From Deltaproteobacteria bacterium (lineage in GTDB: Bacteria; Desulfobacterota; Syntrophobacteria; Syntrophobacterales; Syntrophobacteraceae): 43,283 nt of DNA. Of this stretch, positions 9,364 through 18,176 are shown piece by piece (the stretch's first letter is position 1; the number at the start of each line of letters is the position of its first letter). The stretch is from assembly GCA_021793275.1 (NCBI GenBank), contig JAJYTC010000017.1, forward strand, positions 1-43,283, written 5' to 3'. A model generated the notes under the pieces. It made no database searches. It saw only the letters and a list, made by a program, of their open reading frames with translations, and was not told the DNA's origin. The translations under genes and the position numbers were made by a program.

Positions 9364-9907
9364 ATATTATGAACTCAACAGCCAGCGCGATCAGAATCAA
9401 TCCTCCGAGAGCTTCGACCCAGCTTCCGAAATTCATCGAGAGCCGTTTACCCAGCTTCATGGCAACCCAGGTCATCACTCCCGCGGTCACCCCGAAGCAG
9501 ACGGCAGAGGCGACCATGGACGATCCCACAAGCCCCATGCCGAACCCGACTCCAAGCGCGTCAAGGCTGGCCGCTACCGACAGCACCAAAAGGCTTACCC
9601 CCCGCGTAGGGTCGGCGCATTCCCCCTGTTCCTCACGCGCCCTCTTAAAGCTTCCGGCGAACATTTTAGAGCCGATGAAAAAAAGAAGCGCAAAGGCGAT
9701 CCACGGGCCCCAAACCCTCCCCGCTTCCGGGACTCTGCGGCTTACAAGCCATCCAAAAATCGGCATCATAAACTGAAAGAGGCCTAAATGAAAAGAGAGT
9801 CTGAAGGTCTGCCTCGGCCGGCAGAATCGAGCGCCAACGCTCATTCCCACAGCAAAGGCATCACATCCGAGAGCTACCGCGACAAGGGTTGTTTCCAATA
9901 ATTGCAA
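9362..9907 (-). CDS. mntP: MntP-type manganese efflux pump
   Basis: Probable inner-membrane Mn(II) exporter. The 181-residue protein is close to the usual length of about 188 and has about six hydrophobic segments. The duplicated acidic signature is present: CDAFAVGMSVG in helix 1 and ASLDALGVGFGMG in the second half, where the Asp residues of the family lie. The two halves look like an inverted repeat, as is typical. It is transcribed toward purL, but the inverted repeat between them suggests separate units. In many bacteria mntP follows a yybP-ykoY manganese riboswitch; the 104 bases upstream (9908-10011) show no convincing copy. Confidence 0.9.
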   Translation of the reverse strand: MQLLETTLVAVALGCDAFAVGMSVGARFCRPRQTFRLSFHLGLFQFMMPIFGWLVSRRVPEAGRVWGPWIAFALLFFIGSKMFAGSFKRAREEQGECADPTRGVSLLVLSVAASLDALGVGFGMGLVGSSMVASAVCFGVTAGVMTWVAMKLGKRLSMNFGSWVEALGGLILIALAVEFII

Positions 9908-10011
9908 GGCCGACCTTTTATCGTGAAAGTAGCGGGGGCCGTCAAGCGAGAAGGGAAAAACAGGACCGCAAAAGCCGGGGTAAGCTTGGAGCCGGCGCCT
10001 GGCGCGCCCCC

Positions 10012-10389
10012 CTAAGTATAATAACAGGCATAAATGCTTCCAAGCGATTCGTACTGCGCGGAAAGCTCGGCGAGCATTCTCTCGGTCTCTCTGTCAACAC
10101 CGACGAACTTTATCCCCATGCCTCGGGGGCACAGCGCATCCCCGGCGCCGTAGATGTTAGTCCAGACGACTTCTCCGTTCAGCTCGACAGAATTGTTAAA
10201 ACCGGGAAACAAGAGTGTTATTTTTCCTTTGGCATTAAGCGGGGCGGGGTTCTTGCACATCACCAGCATTCCTCTTTCGTTGAAATGAGTAGATGTGCCG
10301 GAAAACGTCTTTTCGCCCGACTCAAAAGTCACCTTGCAGGGCAGTTTCCTGTCCACAATGACTTCTTTTGCGCTTTCCTGCTCGCTCAC
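10012..10389 (-). CDS. PilZ-like domain protein
   Basis: Small 125-residue protein, 9 bases downstream of the pheT stop, so probably co-transcribed with it. The beta-rich pattern resembles PilZ domains: a VDRKLPCKVTFE strand at the N-terminus, then FNERGMLVMC where PilZ has (D/N)xSxxG, then LNGEVVW and MGIKFVGV. PilZ proteins bind cyclic di-GMP through RxxxR plus (D/N)xSxxG. Here the second Arg of the first motif is absent (RKLPC) and the second motif reads NERGMLV, so c-di-GMP binding is doubtful. Its role is unknown; the link to pheT may be only transcriptional. Confidence 0.72.
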   Translation of the reverse strand: MSEQESAKEVIVDRKLPCKVTFESGEKTFSGTSTHFNERGMLVMCKNPAPLNAKGKITLLFPGFNNSVELNGEVVWTNIYGAGDALCPRGMGIKFVGVDRETERMLAELSAQYESLGSIYACYYT

Positions 10390-10398
10390 CCCGGCCCC

Positions 10399-12804
10399 CT
10401 ATCTCAAGGAAACTGCGAACCTCGCCGTCACCTTTCCGATCAATTGGCTGTGAACGGTGTTTACTTCCTCGTCGGTAAGACTCCGGTCCGAGGCGCGATA
10501 CGTCAGCCGATAACCGATGCTCTTTTTCCCCTCCCCGATTTGTTCGCTCTTGAATATATCAAATATCTCGATACTCTCCAGCAGTGGTTCTTTCAGCGAG
10601 CGAATAAAATCGAGAGGTTGCTCAACAGGCAGCGACTCGTCGGCAATCAGGGCCAAGTCACGCGGAACGGGCGGAAACTTGGGAAGCCCCCTGTAGACCG
10701 GGACCGGCCCCCTGAGGGCAAAAAGGCTGTCAAAATCAAGTCTAAAGGCAAATACGGTCCGCTTAAGATCGAATGCTTCCTGCACCTCGGAATGAACCCT
10801 GCCGAGTTCACCGACCCTTTCGCCTTTTACATAAACGGAAGCAGATGCCGAGGGATCGAGCCACGGAGGTAGAGAGTCCGCGCGAAACCGCAGGTCATCG
10901 ATTCTCAAAAACGCGCAAATATGCTCGACTACGCCCTTCGTCTCGGCGTAATCAACATCACCATCGCTGTAAAGGGCAAGCTCCACACGTTTTCCGGCCA
11001 TTATCCCCGCCAGGTGATGAACTTCCTCTGCCTGCAGCCCCTCTTTTCGGGGTAGAAAAACCTTGCTCAGTTCGAAAATTTTAAAATTTTCATTCCTGTG
11101 ATCGATATTATAACGCGCATTGTTCAGCAGCCCCGGCAGCAGACTGGTTCGCATCACTGCCTGCTCGTCGCTCAAAGGGTTTCTGACACGAATCGGGGCC
11201 GGCACAGCGGGATCGCCTTCCGAATATCGAAGCATTCGGAGGGCACCGGAGGAAATGAAAGAGTAATTTATGACCTCGAAAAACCCGGCGCCGACCAAGA
11301 GATTCTTAAGTTCGGCGCGAACCGTCTGGTGCGGGTCGGAGTCGGCGGCATGAACCGCAGCCAAGGGGCTGGTTACCGGGATTCCATCATAGCCCGAAAG
11401 CCTCGCCAATTCTTCAGCCAGGTCCACTTCTCTTGTAATATCGCTGCGAAAGCCGGGCACGGTCACACGCAGCCTATCCGGTTCGCATTTCTCGACGCGC
11501 ATTTCAATCCGCTCGAGAATTTCCTTCATCTCATCGCCCGATAAGCTGATCCCGAGGAAGCGGTTGACCCTGTCGACCCTGAGATCGACTTCGGAGACCT
11601 TAAGGGGATTCGGACAGACATCGATCTTTCCCGATGCAATCTCGCCGCCAGCCACCTCGAGCATGAGCGCCGCAGCCCGGTCAAGGGCCCTTAGCACGCC
11701 GCCCGGGTCGGTACCGCGCTCGAACCGGTAGCTCGCCTCGGTTTTTAGCCCGAGCCTCCTGCTCGTCCTCCGGATCGAAACCGGATCGAAGTAAGCGCTC
11801 TCGATCAAAACGTCGCACGTATCGGGCCCGATTTCCGAGTTGAGCCCGCCCATGACGCCCCCTATGGCAACAGAACCAACCCCGTCACAAATCAGCACGG
11901 TCCCCTCGCCCAATTCGCGCTCGACCGAATCAAGCGTCGTAAACCGCTCGCCGGCCTCGGCTTTACGCACGACTATCCGTCGTTCGCGCAGCCGGTTGAA
12001 ATCGAAAGCGTGCAGCGGCTGGCCCAGTTCCATCATAACGAAGTTCGTGACATCGACAATGTTATTGATCGAGCGGACGCCGACCGCTTCGACCCTGTTT
12101 TTGAGCCAATCGGGGGAAGGACCGATCTTGACGCCCCTAATGACCCTGGCCGCGTAGCGAGGGCACCCTTTCGGGTCGTCTATAGTGACCGAGGTGAGCG
12201 AATCGACAGGAGGACCGGTTTCCTCGACGGTGCTTGCAGGATATCTGGCTAAAGTTTTGTAAAGGGCCGCCACTTCCCTCGCAATGCCTATCAAAGAAAG
12301 GCAATCGCCACGGTTGGGCGTGATTCCGACATCCATGAGGACGTCCTTAATTCCGAGGGCCTCGTCCAGAGGTATGCCTGCGGGCGTGTCTTCAGGAAGG
12401 ATCCAGATACCGCTGTGATCCTCACTCAAGCCCAGTTCTTTTTGTGAGCAGAGCATTCCCTTGGATAATTCGCCGCGCACCTTCGCTTCCCGCACAATCC
12501 CGCCCGACAGCTCGGCCCCGGGCAAAGCCAACGGAGCAACTGCGCCGGCGCGCGCGTTGGGAGCACCGCAAACGATCCTGCGCAATTCAAGGCCGCCTGC
12601 ACTGACCACGCAAATCTTCAGCCTGTCGGCATTGGGGTGAGGTTCCACCGCTTCGATGCGTGCGGTCACGACGTTTTTCAGTTGAGGGTGGCGAAGCGAG
12701 ATCGATTCCACCTCGAGCCCCCCCATGGTCAGGCCTTCTGCGATCCGCTCGGGGGAAAGCGGGCAGTCAACATAGTCGGAAAGCCAGTTAAGACTTATCA
12801 GCAT
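10399..12804 (-). CDS. pheT: Phenylalanyl-tRNA synthetase beta subunit
   Basis: Large subunit of the alpha2-beta2 enzyme that charges tRNA-Phe; the beta subunit binds tRNA and edits mischarged Tyr. The 801-residue length is normal. Order: N-terminal LNWLSDYVDCPLS, EMAP/OB tRNA-binding domain (about 40-150, with HPNADRLKICVV), B3/B4 editing domain (about 210-375), B5 (about 400-475), catalytic-like core (about 500-690) and a C-terminal anticodon-binding ferredoxin-like domain (FPPVPRDLALIADE onward). The start at 12804 has no strong ribosome binding site and follows an 82-base gap after pheS that contains an 8-bp inverted repeat. Confidence 0.97.
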   Translation of the reverse strand: MLISLNWLSDYVDCPLSPERIAEGLTMGGLEVESISLRHPQLKNVVTARIEAVEPHPNADRLKICVVSAGGLELRRIVCGAPNARAGAVAPLALPGAELSGGIVREAKVRGELSKGMLCSQKELGLSEDHSGIWILPEDTPAGIPLDEALGIKDVLMDVGITPNRGDCLSLIGIAREVAALYKTLARYPASTVEETGPPVDSLTSVTIDDPKGCPRYAARVIRGVKIGPSPDWLKNRVEAVGVRSINNIVDVTNFVMMELGQPLHAFDFNRLRERRIVVRKAEAGERFTTLDSVERELGEGTVLICDGVGSVAIGGVMGGLNSEIGPDTCDVLIESAYFDPVSIRRTSRRLGLKTEASYRFERGTDPGGVLRALDRAAALMLEVAGGEIASGKIDVCPNPLKVSEVDLRVDRVNRFLGISLSGDEMKEILERIEMRVEKCEPDRLRVTVPGFRSDITREVDLAEELARLSGYDGIPVTSPLAAVHAADSDPHQTVRAELKNLLVGAGFFEVINYSFISSGALRMLRYSEGDPAVPAPIRVRNPLSDEQAVMRTSLLPGLLNNARYNIDHRNENFKIFELSKVFLPRKEGLQAEEVHHLAGIMAGKRVELALYSDGDVDYAETKGVVEHICAFLRIDDLRFRADSLPPWLDPSASASVYVKGERVGELGRVHSEVQEAFDLKRTVFAFRLDFDSLFALRGPVPVYRGLPKFPPVPRDLALIADESLPVEQPLDFIRSLKEPLLESIEIFDIFKSEQIGEGKKSIGYRLTYRASDRSLTDEEVNTVHSQLIGKVTARFAVSLR

Positions 12805-12815
12805 CGGTCACTCTA

Positions 12816-12860
12816 GCGGCGAGCCGCCACGGCAGGGATTCTCCCCGCCCGACTCGCCGC
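12816..12860 (-). promoter_or_regulatory. Inverted repeat between pheS and pheT
   Basis: GCGGCGAG (12816-12823) and CTCGCCGC (12853-12860) form a perfect 8-bp stem around 29 bases, directly upstream of the pheT start. No T-run follows, so it is unlikely to be a strong terminator. It may stabilise the message or tune pheT translation. Confidence 0.5.
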
Positions 12861-12886
12861 CCGGTCAAGTTTATCGGATATATACT

Positions 12887-13897
12887 CTAAAATTGTTTGA
12901 GAAAACGCAGGTCGTTTTCAAAAAACAGGCGCAGGTCGTCTATTCCGAACTTTAGCATCGCAATTCGCTCGATTCCCATGCCGAAAGCAAAGCCGGTAAT
13001 CTCCTCCGGATCATAGCCGACATACTTGTAGACCTCCGGATCGACCATGCCCGATCCCAGGATCTCGAGCCATCCCGTGCCCTTGCAAACGCGGCAGCCT
13101 TTGCCCCGGCACATCACGCACTCGATATCCACCTCGGCGCTCGGCTCGGTAAAGGGGAAAAAACTCGGCCTGAATCGAAGCCCCACGGAAGGACCGAACA
13201 TCTGGTGGACGAATGTGGTAAGAATTCCTTTCAGATCACCAAAGGAGATTCCTTTTCCCACCATCAGCCCCTCGACCTGGTGAAACATCGGGGTGTGGGT
13301 GACGTCCGAATCGCGGCGGTAAGTTCTTCCGGGTGCAATGACCCGCACGGGGGGTTTTCTTTTTTCCATCGTGCGGACCTGGATCGGCGAGGTGTGAGTT
13401 CTCAGCACAACGTCTTCGGAAATGTAGAAAGTATCCTGCATGTCCCTGGCAGGATGGTCTTTCGGAATGTTGAGCGCCTCGAAATTGTAATAATCCAGTT
13501 CGATTTCGGGACCTTCGACGGTCTCGAAGCCGAGCCAGTTGAAAATGCGGCAAATCTCGGTCGCCGTCTGTGTGATCGGATGGAGGCGACCCGCAGGCGG
13601 GCGCCTTCCCGGAACGCTCACATCGATCGATTCACGCCTTGCGGCATCGAGCTCCCGCCTTTTGTCCAGCGCTTCCGAAAAAAGAGTCTCCAGCCGCGAC
13701 TTGGCCTCGTTCAAGAGTCTGCCGGCTTCACGGCGCTCCTGCTCGGACACCTTTCCCAGCTCCTTGAAGAGCTGGGCAAGTTCGCCCTTTCGCCCCAAAA
13801 ACCGAACCCGCGCCAGCTCAAAGGCCTTCGGGTCATCCTGCAGACCGGAAAGTACGCGGCAGGCCGTCTCAAGAAGATTCTCAACAGCCTTTTTCAT
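12887..13897 (-). CDS. pheS: Phenylalanyl-tRNA synthetase alpha subunit
   Basis: Catalytic subunit that activates phenylalanine and charges tRNA-Phe. It has 336 residues (family about 330-345). The N-terminal coiled-coil (about 1-85, [18 protein letters not shown]) precedes the class II core. Motif 2 is around [14 protein letters not shown] and motif 3 is [18 protein letters not shown] near the C-terminus. The phenylalanine-pocket FPFTEPS is also present. Four Cys in [13 protein letters not shown] could bind zinc, a variation seen in some bacterial PheS. It starts 3 bases after the rplT stop, so it is co-transcribed and probably coupled. Confidence 0.97.
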   Translation of the reverse strand: MKKAVENLLETACRVLSGLQDDPKAFELARVRFLGRKGELAQLFKELGKVSEQERREAGRLLNEAKSRLETLFSEALDKRRELDAARRESIDVSVPGRRPPAGRLHPITQTATEICRIFNWLGFETVEGPEIELDYYNFEALNIPKDHPARDMQDTFYISEDVVLRTHTSPIQVRTMEKRKPPVRVIAPGRTYRRDSDVTHTPMFHQVEGLMVGKGISFGDLKGILTTFVHQMFGPSVGLRFRPSFFPFTEPSAEVDIECVMCRGKGCRVCKGTGWLEILGSGMVDPEVYKYVGYDPEEITGFAFGMGIERIAMLKFGIDDLRLFFENDLRFLKQF

Positions 13898-13900
13898 TTC

Positions 13901-14254
13901 CTATGCTGCTTCTTTGGCGATTCTGGCCAGTTCGGCGAAAGCCTCGGGGTTCGTAGCGGCAAGGTTTGCCAATGCTTTCCTGTCAAGGGTGATATTGGCC
14001 TTCTTCAAGCCGTTCATGAACTTCGAATAGCTCAAATCGTGCTCGCGGGCGCCTGCATTGATCCGCATAATCCACAGGCTTCTGAAATCGCGTTTCCTGA
14101 CCTTTCTGTCGCGGTATGCAAACTTGAGGGCGCGCTCGACCGTTTCCTTGGCCGTACGCAGCAAAACTCTGCGCCCCCCGCGATATCCTTTAGCCGCCGC
14201 GAGGATCTTTTTGCGCCTCTCGCGCGACTTGACCGCTTTTTTTACTCTGGGCAT
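13901..14254 (-). CDS. rplT: 50S ribosomal protein L20
   Basis: Early-assembly 23S rRNA-binding protein of 117 residues, full length. The N-terminus [17 protein letters not shown] and the region [18 protein letters not shown] are diagnostic. ATG 14254 is chosen because CAGGAG lies 7 bases upstream and the family begins MPRV; the frame extends further upstream without similarity. In E. coli L20 represses the infC-rpmI-rplT message through an RNA pseudoknot. The hairpins upstream of rpmI here could serve the same purpose, but I cannot confirm a matching L20 site. Confidence 0.97.
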   Translation of the reverse strand: MPRVKKAVKSRERRKKILAAAKGYRGGRRVLLRTAKETVERALKFAYRDRKVRKRDFRSLWIMRINAGAREHDLSYSKFMNGLKKANITLDRKALANLAATNPEAFAELARIAKEAA

Positions 14255-14371
14255 CGAAAACTCCTGATTCGAGAAGTTGGCGGCGGGACCGCCAGCCGGT
14301 ATTGCCATGCCAGCACCACGGGATTTTGGTACTTTACGGTTTTCCCGCGGGGCATGAAAAAACTATTCTAT

Positions 14372-14569
14372 CTACAGATAGGGCATCATCCGTCTTACCG
14401 AGCGTACATTTATAGCGTCGACCACCGCACCCTGGCGCAATTCCCGTTTTCTTTTCCGGCTCTTCTTAGTCAGGATGTGGCTCTTGAAGGCCTTGGCCCT
14501 GACGATCTTTCCGGTCCCGGTTTTTTTGAATCGCTTGGCGGCGGCACGATTAGTCCTGATTTTAGGCAT
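14372..14569 (-). CDS. rpmI: 50S ribosomal protein L35
   Basis: Small basic ribosomal protein of 65 residues, the normal length. It begins [20 protein letters not shown] and carries the conserved [17 protein letters not shown] stretch. GGAGG lies 8 bases upstream of the ATG at 14569. It sits between infC and rplT, as in most bacteria. Confidence 0.97.
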   Translation of the reverse strand: MPKIRTNRAAAKRFKKTGTGKIVRAKAFKSHILTKKSRKRKRELRQGAVVDAINVRSVRRMMPYL

Positions 14570-14604
14570 TGCGGATATCCTCCGTCAAATGAGTTTTCCG
14601 GCCG

Positions 14605-14647
14605 GGCGGCAAGGCCGCCTGCCAGGCCCCCGCCTTGGACAGGCGGG
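14605..14647 (-). promoter_or_regulatory. Paired GC-rich hairpins in the infC-rpmI spacer
   Basis: Two perfect 6-bp stems lie in the 277-base infC-rpmI gap: GGCGGC/GCCGCC (14605-14619, 3-base loop) and CCCGCC/GGCGGG (14629-14647, 7-base loop). The spacer is longer than usual and has no gene. It is a reasonable place for L20-dependent autoregulation or attenuation, which is inference only. Confidence 0.45.
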
Positions 14648-14846
14648 CGCGTTTGCCTGCTGGGGAGCTCCAAGCCTCGGCTGTCGAGCCTGCCTCCCGT
14701 GCGGGCAATCGATATAATGGCTTCAGTCGCCTCACCCCGAGTTTGACACCCGAGGGGAGGGCCGTAAAATCGCCACGGCATAAAACAGCTAGTTTATTTG
14801 GGACATGATCAAGAGTCAACAAATTAAGGTGGATTTTGTGAATTTT

Positions 14847-15356
14847 TCAAGATTTCGGCGCCAGAATCATTATCAGGTTACGCCCTTCCATCTTGGGCTG
14901 CTGTTCGACTGAAATCTCTTCCTTCAACTCTTCCCTTATACGTTCCAGCACTTTCATGCCCTGATCCGAGTAGGCGATTTCCCTTCCACGAAAAAGAATC
15001 GTTATTTTGGCCTTATCCTTCTGGGCAAGGAAACGTTTGATGTGGCGGATTTTCACCTGCAGATCGTGTTCGTCGGTCTTCGGACGGATCTTGACCTCTT
15101 TTACCTGGATCACGGTCTGTTTCTTCTTGGCTTCCTGGGTCCTTTTGTTCTGCTGGTATTTGAACTTGCCGTAATCCATGATTTTGCAAACAGGGGGCTC
15201 GGCGTTCGGCGCAACTTCGACAAGATCCAGGTGCTCCTGCGCAGCCATCTCCAGCGCCCGTCTGACCGGAACGATCCCAAGCTGTTGGCCGTCATGGCCG
15301 ATCAACCTGACTTCCGGCGCTCGAATCTTTTCGTTCACATTGGTCTGTTTCTCCAG
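14847..15356 (-). CDS. infC: Translation initiation factor IF-3
   Basis: Binds the 30S subunit and rejects non-canonical start codons. N-domain ([14 protein letters not shown], then [16 protein letters not shown]), lysine-rich linker (about QEAKKKQ) and C-domain ([18 protein letters not shown] to [12 protein letters not shown]) are complete. The frame has no ATG or TTG between the upstream in-frame stop (TGA at 15375, shared with thrS) and the conserved region. The first standard start is GTG 15338, which is about 28 bases from the strong AAGGAG and trims the N-terminus. CTG 15356 lies 8 bases after GGAG and restores [12 protein letters not shown] non-AUG start is known for E. coli infC (AUU), so I place the start at CTG and consider GTG the alternative. 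Confidence 0.93.
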   Translation of the reverse strand: MEKQTNVNEKIRAPEVRLIGHDGQQLGIVPVRRALEMAAQEHLDLVEVAPNAEPPVCKIMDYGKFKYQQNKRTQEAKKKQTVIQVKEVKIRPKTDEHDLQVKIRHIKRFLAQKDKAKITILFRGREIAYSDQGMKVLERIREELKEEISVEQQPKMEGRNLIMILAPKS

Positions 15357-15372
15357 TGTCGTATCTCCTTTT

Positions 15373-17310
15373 TCAAATAATGTTCAATCCAACGCGCCCC
15401 TTGCTGGACTCGAGACACTCTCGTTCAACCAGATCGGCAAATTCAAGGGAGGTCATTAGGCCAAGTTGCGTTCCATCTCTTTTTCTGGGCGCTACAGCGC
15501 CGCCCTGGACTTCCTTATCCCCGATTACGAGCATGTAGGGAACTTTATGCATCTGGGCTTCGCGAATCTTATAGCCCAGCTTTTCGCTTCGCGTATCGAC
15601 TTCAGCGCGAACGCCGCGCCCCCGAAGCTCACTGCAGACGGCCTTGGCGAAATCGAGCTGGGAGTCGGTAACCGTTACGATCATCGCCTGCACGGGCGCA
15701 AGCCACACCGGGAAAGCCCCCGCGTAATGTTCAATGAGAACTCCCAGGAAGCGCTCGATTGCCCCCAGGATCACGCGGTGCACCATCACCGGCCTGTGGC
15801 GGCCGCCATCGGCCCCGATATAGGTCAGATCGAATCGTTCAGGCAGCGTGAAATCGCATTGTATCGTTGCGCACTGCCAACGCCGGTCAAGGGCGTCTTT
15901 AAGCTTGATATCTATCTTGGGACCATAAAATGCGCCTTCCCCTTCGCACACATGATATTTGAAACCCTTCTCTTCAAGCGCCTTTGTAAGAGCAGCGGTC
16001 GCCCGATCCCAATCCTCATCCGAGCCGATGGATTTCTCGGGACGGGTGCTGATCTCGATCTCGAATTCGAAGCCGAAAATCCCCATTACCTCGCTGACAA
16101 AATCAATAATACTCTTGATCTCATCATTCAACTGGTCGGGGGCACACAAAATATGGGCGTCGTCCTGAGTAAACTGCCTCACCCGAAGCAGACCGTGCAA
16201 AACGCCGGACTTTTCGTGCCGATGCACCGTCCCGAGTTCGAAGTAGCGGATGGGCAAATCCCGGTAGCTGCGGATTTTGGACTTGTAGATCAGCATATGC
16301 GAAAGGCAGTTCATCGGCTTTACGCCGTAGGACTGTTCGTCTATCTCCGTAAAATACATGTTTTCCCGGTAATGATCGAAATGGCCGGACTTTTTCCACA
16401 AATCCGTCTTGAGCAGGGTCGGGCCGATCACTACCTGGTAGCCGCGAAGTAAATGTTCGCGCTTTTCGAAATTTTCCAGGATATGGCGAATAATGGCGCC
16501 CTTGGGGTGGTAGATAACCATGCCGGCGCCGACTTCATCAGAGAAACTGAATAGATCGAGTTCTTTTCCGAGCCGGCGATGATCGCGCCTTTGGGCTTCT
16601 TCCAAAAAAGTGAGATACTTTTTGAGCGATTCCGCATCGAAAAAAGCCGTCCCATAGATACGCTGCAGCATCTGGTTGTGCTCGTCTCCGCGCCAGTAGG
16701 CGCCTGCCACCCCGGTAAGCTTGAAAGCCTTGAGAAAACCGGTTTGCGGGATGTGAGGACCACGGCAAAGATCGACGAAATCTCCCTGCTGATAAATTGA
16801 AACGGTTGAATCGGTGAATTCTTCGAGCAGCTCGACTTTGTATTTTTCCCCCATGGCGGAAAAGATGCCTATCGCCTCTTCACGGGGCACATCCCTGCGG
16901 GAGAAGGCAAGTTTTTGCGACACGATCTGCCGCATCCCATCTTCTATATTCTGGAGATCTTCCTGCGTAAAAGGCCGCGCCACATCGAAATCATAGTAGA
17001 AACCATTTTCGATCGCAGGACCTATGGCTACGCGGGCTTCCGGGAAAATCGATTTTACGGCCTGGGCCATAATGTGCGCGGCGCTGTGCCTCAGGATTTC
17101 GATCGCCTCCGGTGAATCTTTTCCTATCGGCTCGACCGAAGCATCCTGCTCGACCTTTCGGGAAAGATCGACCAATTGACCGTCAACTCTTGCCGCGATC
17201 AACAAATCGCCTGCGCCCGCCTTGCCAAGGATTTCGGAAAGGCGCGTCCCCACGGGCGCCGTGAGTTTTTTCCCGCCCGGCAGGAGTGTAATTTCGATTT
17301 CTTCAGACAT
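15373..17310 (-). CDS. thrS: Threonyl-tRNA synthetase
   Basis: Class II synthetase charging tRNA-Thr. The 645-residue length is typical. Domains: TGS (about 3-62), editing domain with HSAAH (H75, H79) and the downstream CRGPH motif, catalytic core (about 245-540, with MNCLSH, motif 2 [15 protein letters not shown], and the [14 protein letters not shown] end), then the anticodon-binding domain (about 545-645, ending in [11 protein letters not shown]). The editing site appears intact. It lies between tRNA-Val and infC; its TGA is 16 bases from the proposed infC CTG. The ribosome binding site is weak (GGGTGA). A hairpin with a T-run in the leader may attenuate it. Confidence 0.97.
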   Translation of the reverse strand: MSEEIEITLLPGGKKLTAPVGTRLSEILGKAGAGDLLIAARVDGQLVDLSRKVEQDASVEPIGKDSPEAIEILRHSAAHIMAQAVKSIFPEARVAIGPAIENGFYYDFDVARPFTQEDLQNIEDGMRQIVSQKLAFSRRDVPREEAIGIFSAMGEKYKVELLEEFTDSTVSIYQQGDFVDLCRGPHIPQTGFLKAFKLTGVAGAYWRGDEHNQMLQRIYGTAFFDAESLKKYLTFLEEAQRRDHRRLGKELDLFSFSDEVGAGMVIYHPKGAIIRHILENFEKREHLLRGYQVVIGPTLLKTDLWKKSGHFDHYRENMYFTEIDEQSYGVKPMNCLSHMLIYKSKIRSYRDLPIRYFELGTVHRHEKSGVLHGLLRVRQFTQDDAHILCAPDQLNDEIKSIIDFVSEVMGIFGFEFEIEISTRPEKSIGSDEDWDRATAALTKALEEKGFKYHVCEGEGAFYGPKIDIKLKDALDRRWQCATIQCDFTLPERFDLTYIGADGGRHRPVMVHRVILGAIERFLGVLIEHYAGAFPVWLAPVQAMIVTVTDSQLDFAKAVCSELRGRGVRAEVDTRSEKLGYKIREAQMHKVPYMLVIGDKEVQGGAVAPRKRDGTQLGLMTSLEFADLVERECLESSKGRVGLNII

Positions 17311-17340
17311 TTTTCACCCGGATCTATTGTATATGCAACT

Positions 17341-17374
17341 AAAAAAGGCACCCCGCCAGTTCGGAAAGATGCCT
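17341..17374 (-). terminator. Terminator-like hairpin in the tRNA-Val/thrS leader
   Basis: Read on the minus strand, AGGCA (17374-17370) pairs with TGCCT (17350-17346) around a 19-base region that can form an inner CCG/CGG pairing. A run of six T (17346-17341) follows at once. It lies about 30 bases upstream of the thrS start and downstream of tRNA-Val, so it could end the tRNA transcript or attenuate thrS. Confidence 0.55.
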
Positions 17375-17493
17375 CGAATGGAAAATCCAATCCTTGTTTA
17401 TTTCGATCCGCGCCCACGCGCAGGTACAATATGAACTATAATTCGCGATGGCTGGCGTCAAGAGCCTCCAAATCCTTACGACAACTCCTACAC

Positions 17494-17568
17494 TGGTAGG
17501 CACGGACGGTTTCGAACCGTCGGCCTCTACCGCGTCAAGGTAGCGCTCTCCCACTGAGCTACGTGCCT
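17494..17568 (-). tRNA. tRNA-Val (anticodon GAC)
   Basis: A complete cloverleaf can be folded by hand on the minus strand, 75 bases with encoded CCA. Acceptor AGGCACG/CGTGCCT (7 bp), D arm GCTC/GAGC, anticodon arm CTACC-TTGACGC-GGTAG giving anticodon GAC, 5-base variable loop, T arm GACGG-TTCGAAA-CCGTC, discriminator A. It decodes GUC and GUU. It opens the thrS-infC-rpmI-rplT-pheST cluster. The first acceptor pair is A-U rather than the common G-C. Confidence 0.95.
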
Positions 17569-18176
17569 ACTAAACTGTCCACTTACGTTGCAAGCCCGGT
17601 CAATAATGGGCTGAAATCTTTTTGTAGCACATCCTGTTCGTAAATCCAAGCAACATTTTGTTACTCTAACAGCCGTGGATCGCCCTCGAACCGAATCTTT
17701 CATTTTCTCACCCGCCCAAGCGGTAATCAAGCGTTGTTTCATCCCGATCGGCCGGTTGGGTCGGATCGAGACAAAGTCCTTTGAACCCGAAAAAAGGAGC
17801 AAACGGCGGCCCTTCGGACAAATCGGAGAGCCGATACAAGATTTAGAATCAAGTCAGCTCGAAGCGGCCGGTTGCCTCTGCCCGGTATCTACTTACGAAG
17901 TGATGAATGAAGACCGCATACTAATCCCAGCCTTTGATTAAGTTCTGCCGTTTTAGCGATGAAAGTGTGGAGCGTTTTTACCGGAACGATCGCTTTTAAG
18001 GGGTTGGGTCGGCCGACCGATTACTGAAAACTATGGCCCCCACTTGTGTTTTAGTTATTTTTAGTTAATTAAAGACATTACATTCGAAAATGATTGCTTT
18101 CCTATTCCGAATCATTAAAATTCCACACTTCGAACTATAAGCTTATCAATTTACGCTTACACGGAGAGGATCACCA
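17569..18176. other. Gene-free intergenic region (608 bases)
   Basis: Divergent gap between tRNA-Val (minus) and the MucR-like gene (plus). Short open frames exist but none resembles a protein family or has a good ribosome binding site. The last 130 bases are strongly AT-rich and probably hold the promoter of the regulator. Confidence 0.5.
18089..18116 (+). promoter_or_regulatory. Possible operator upstream of the MucR-like gene
   Basis: AATGATT (18089-18095) and AATCATT (18110-18116) form a perfect 7-base inverted repeat with 14 bases between, in AT-rich DNA 60-90 bases upstream of the start. MucR/Ros proteins bind AT-rich DNA and repress their own genes, so this may be an autoregulatory site. 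Confidence 0.35.

Noticed and set aside
17311-17493. T-box riboswitch for thrS
   Set aside because: Only a short GGGTG-like block and a terminator hairpin are present; no specifier stem or AGGGTGG-type consensus can be built, and the host is not a Firmicute.
17675-17941. 88-residue plus-strand open frame between tRNA-Val and the MucR-like gene
   Set aside because: No family resemblance and no usable ribosome binding site.
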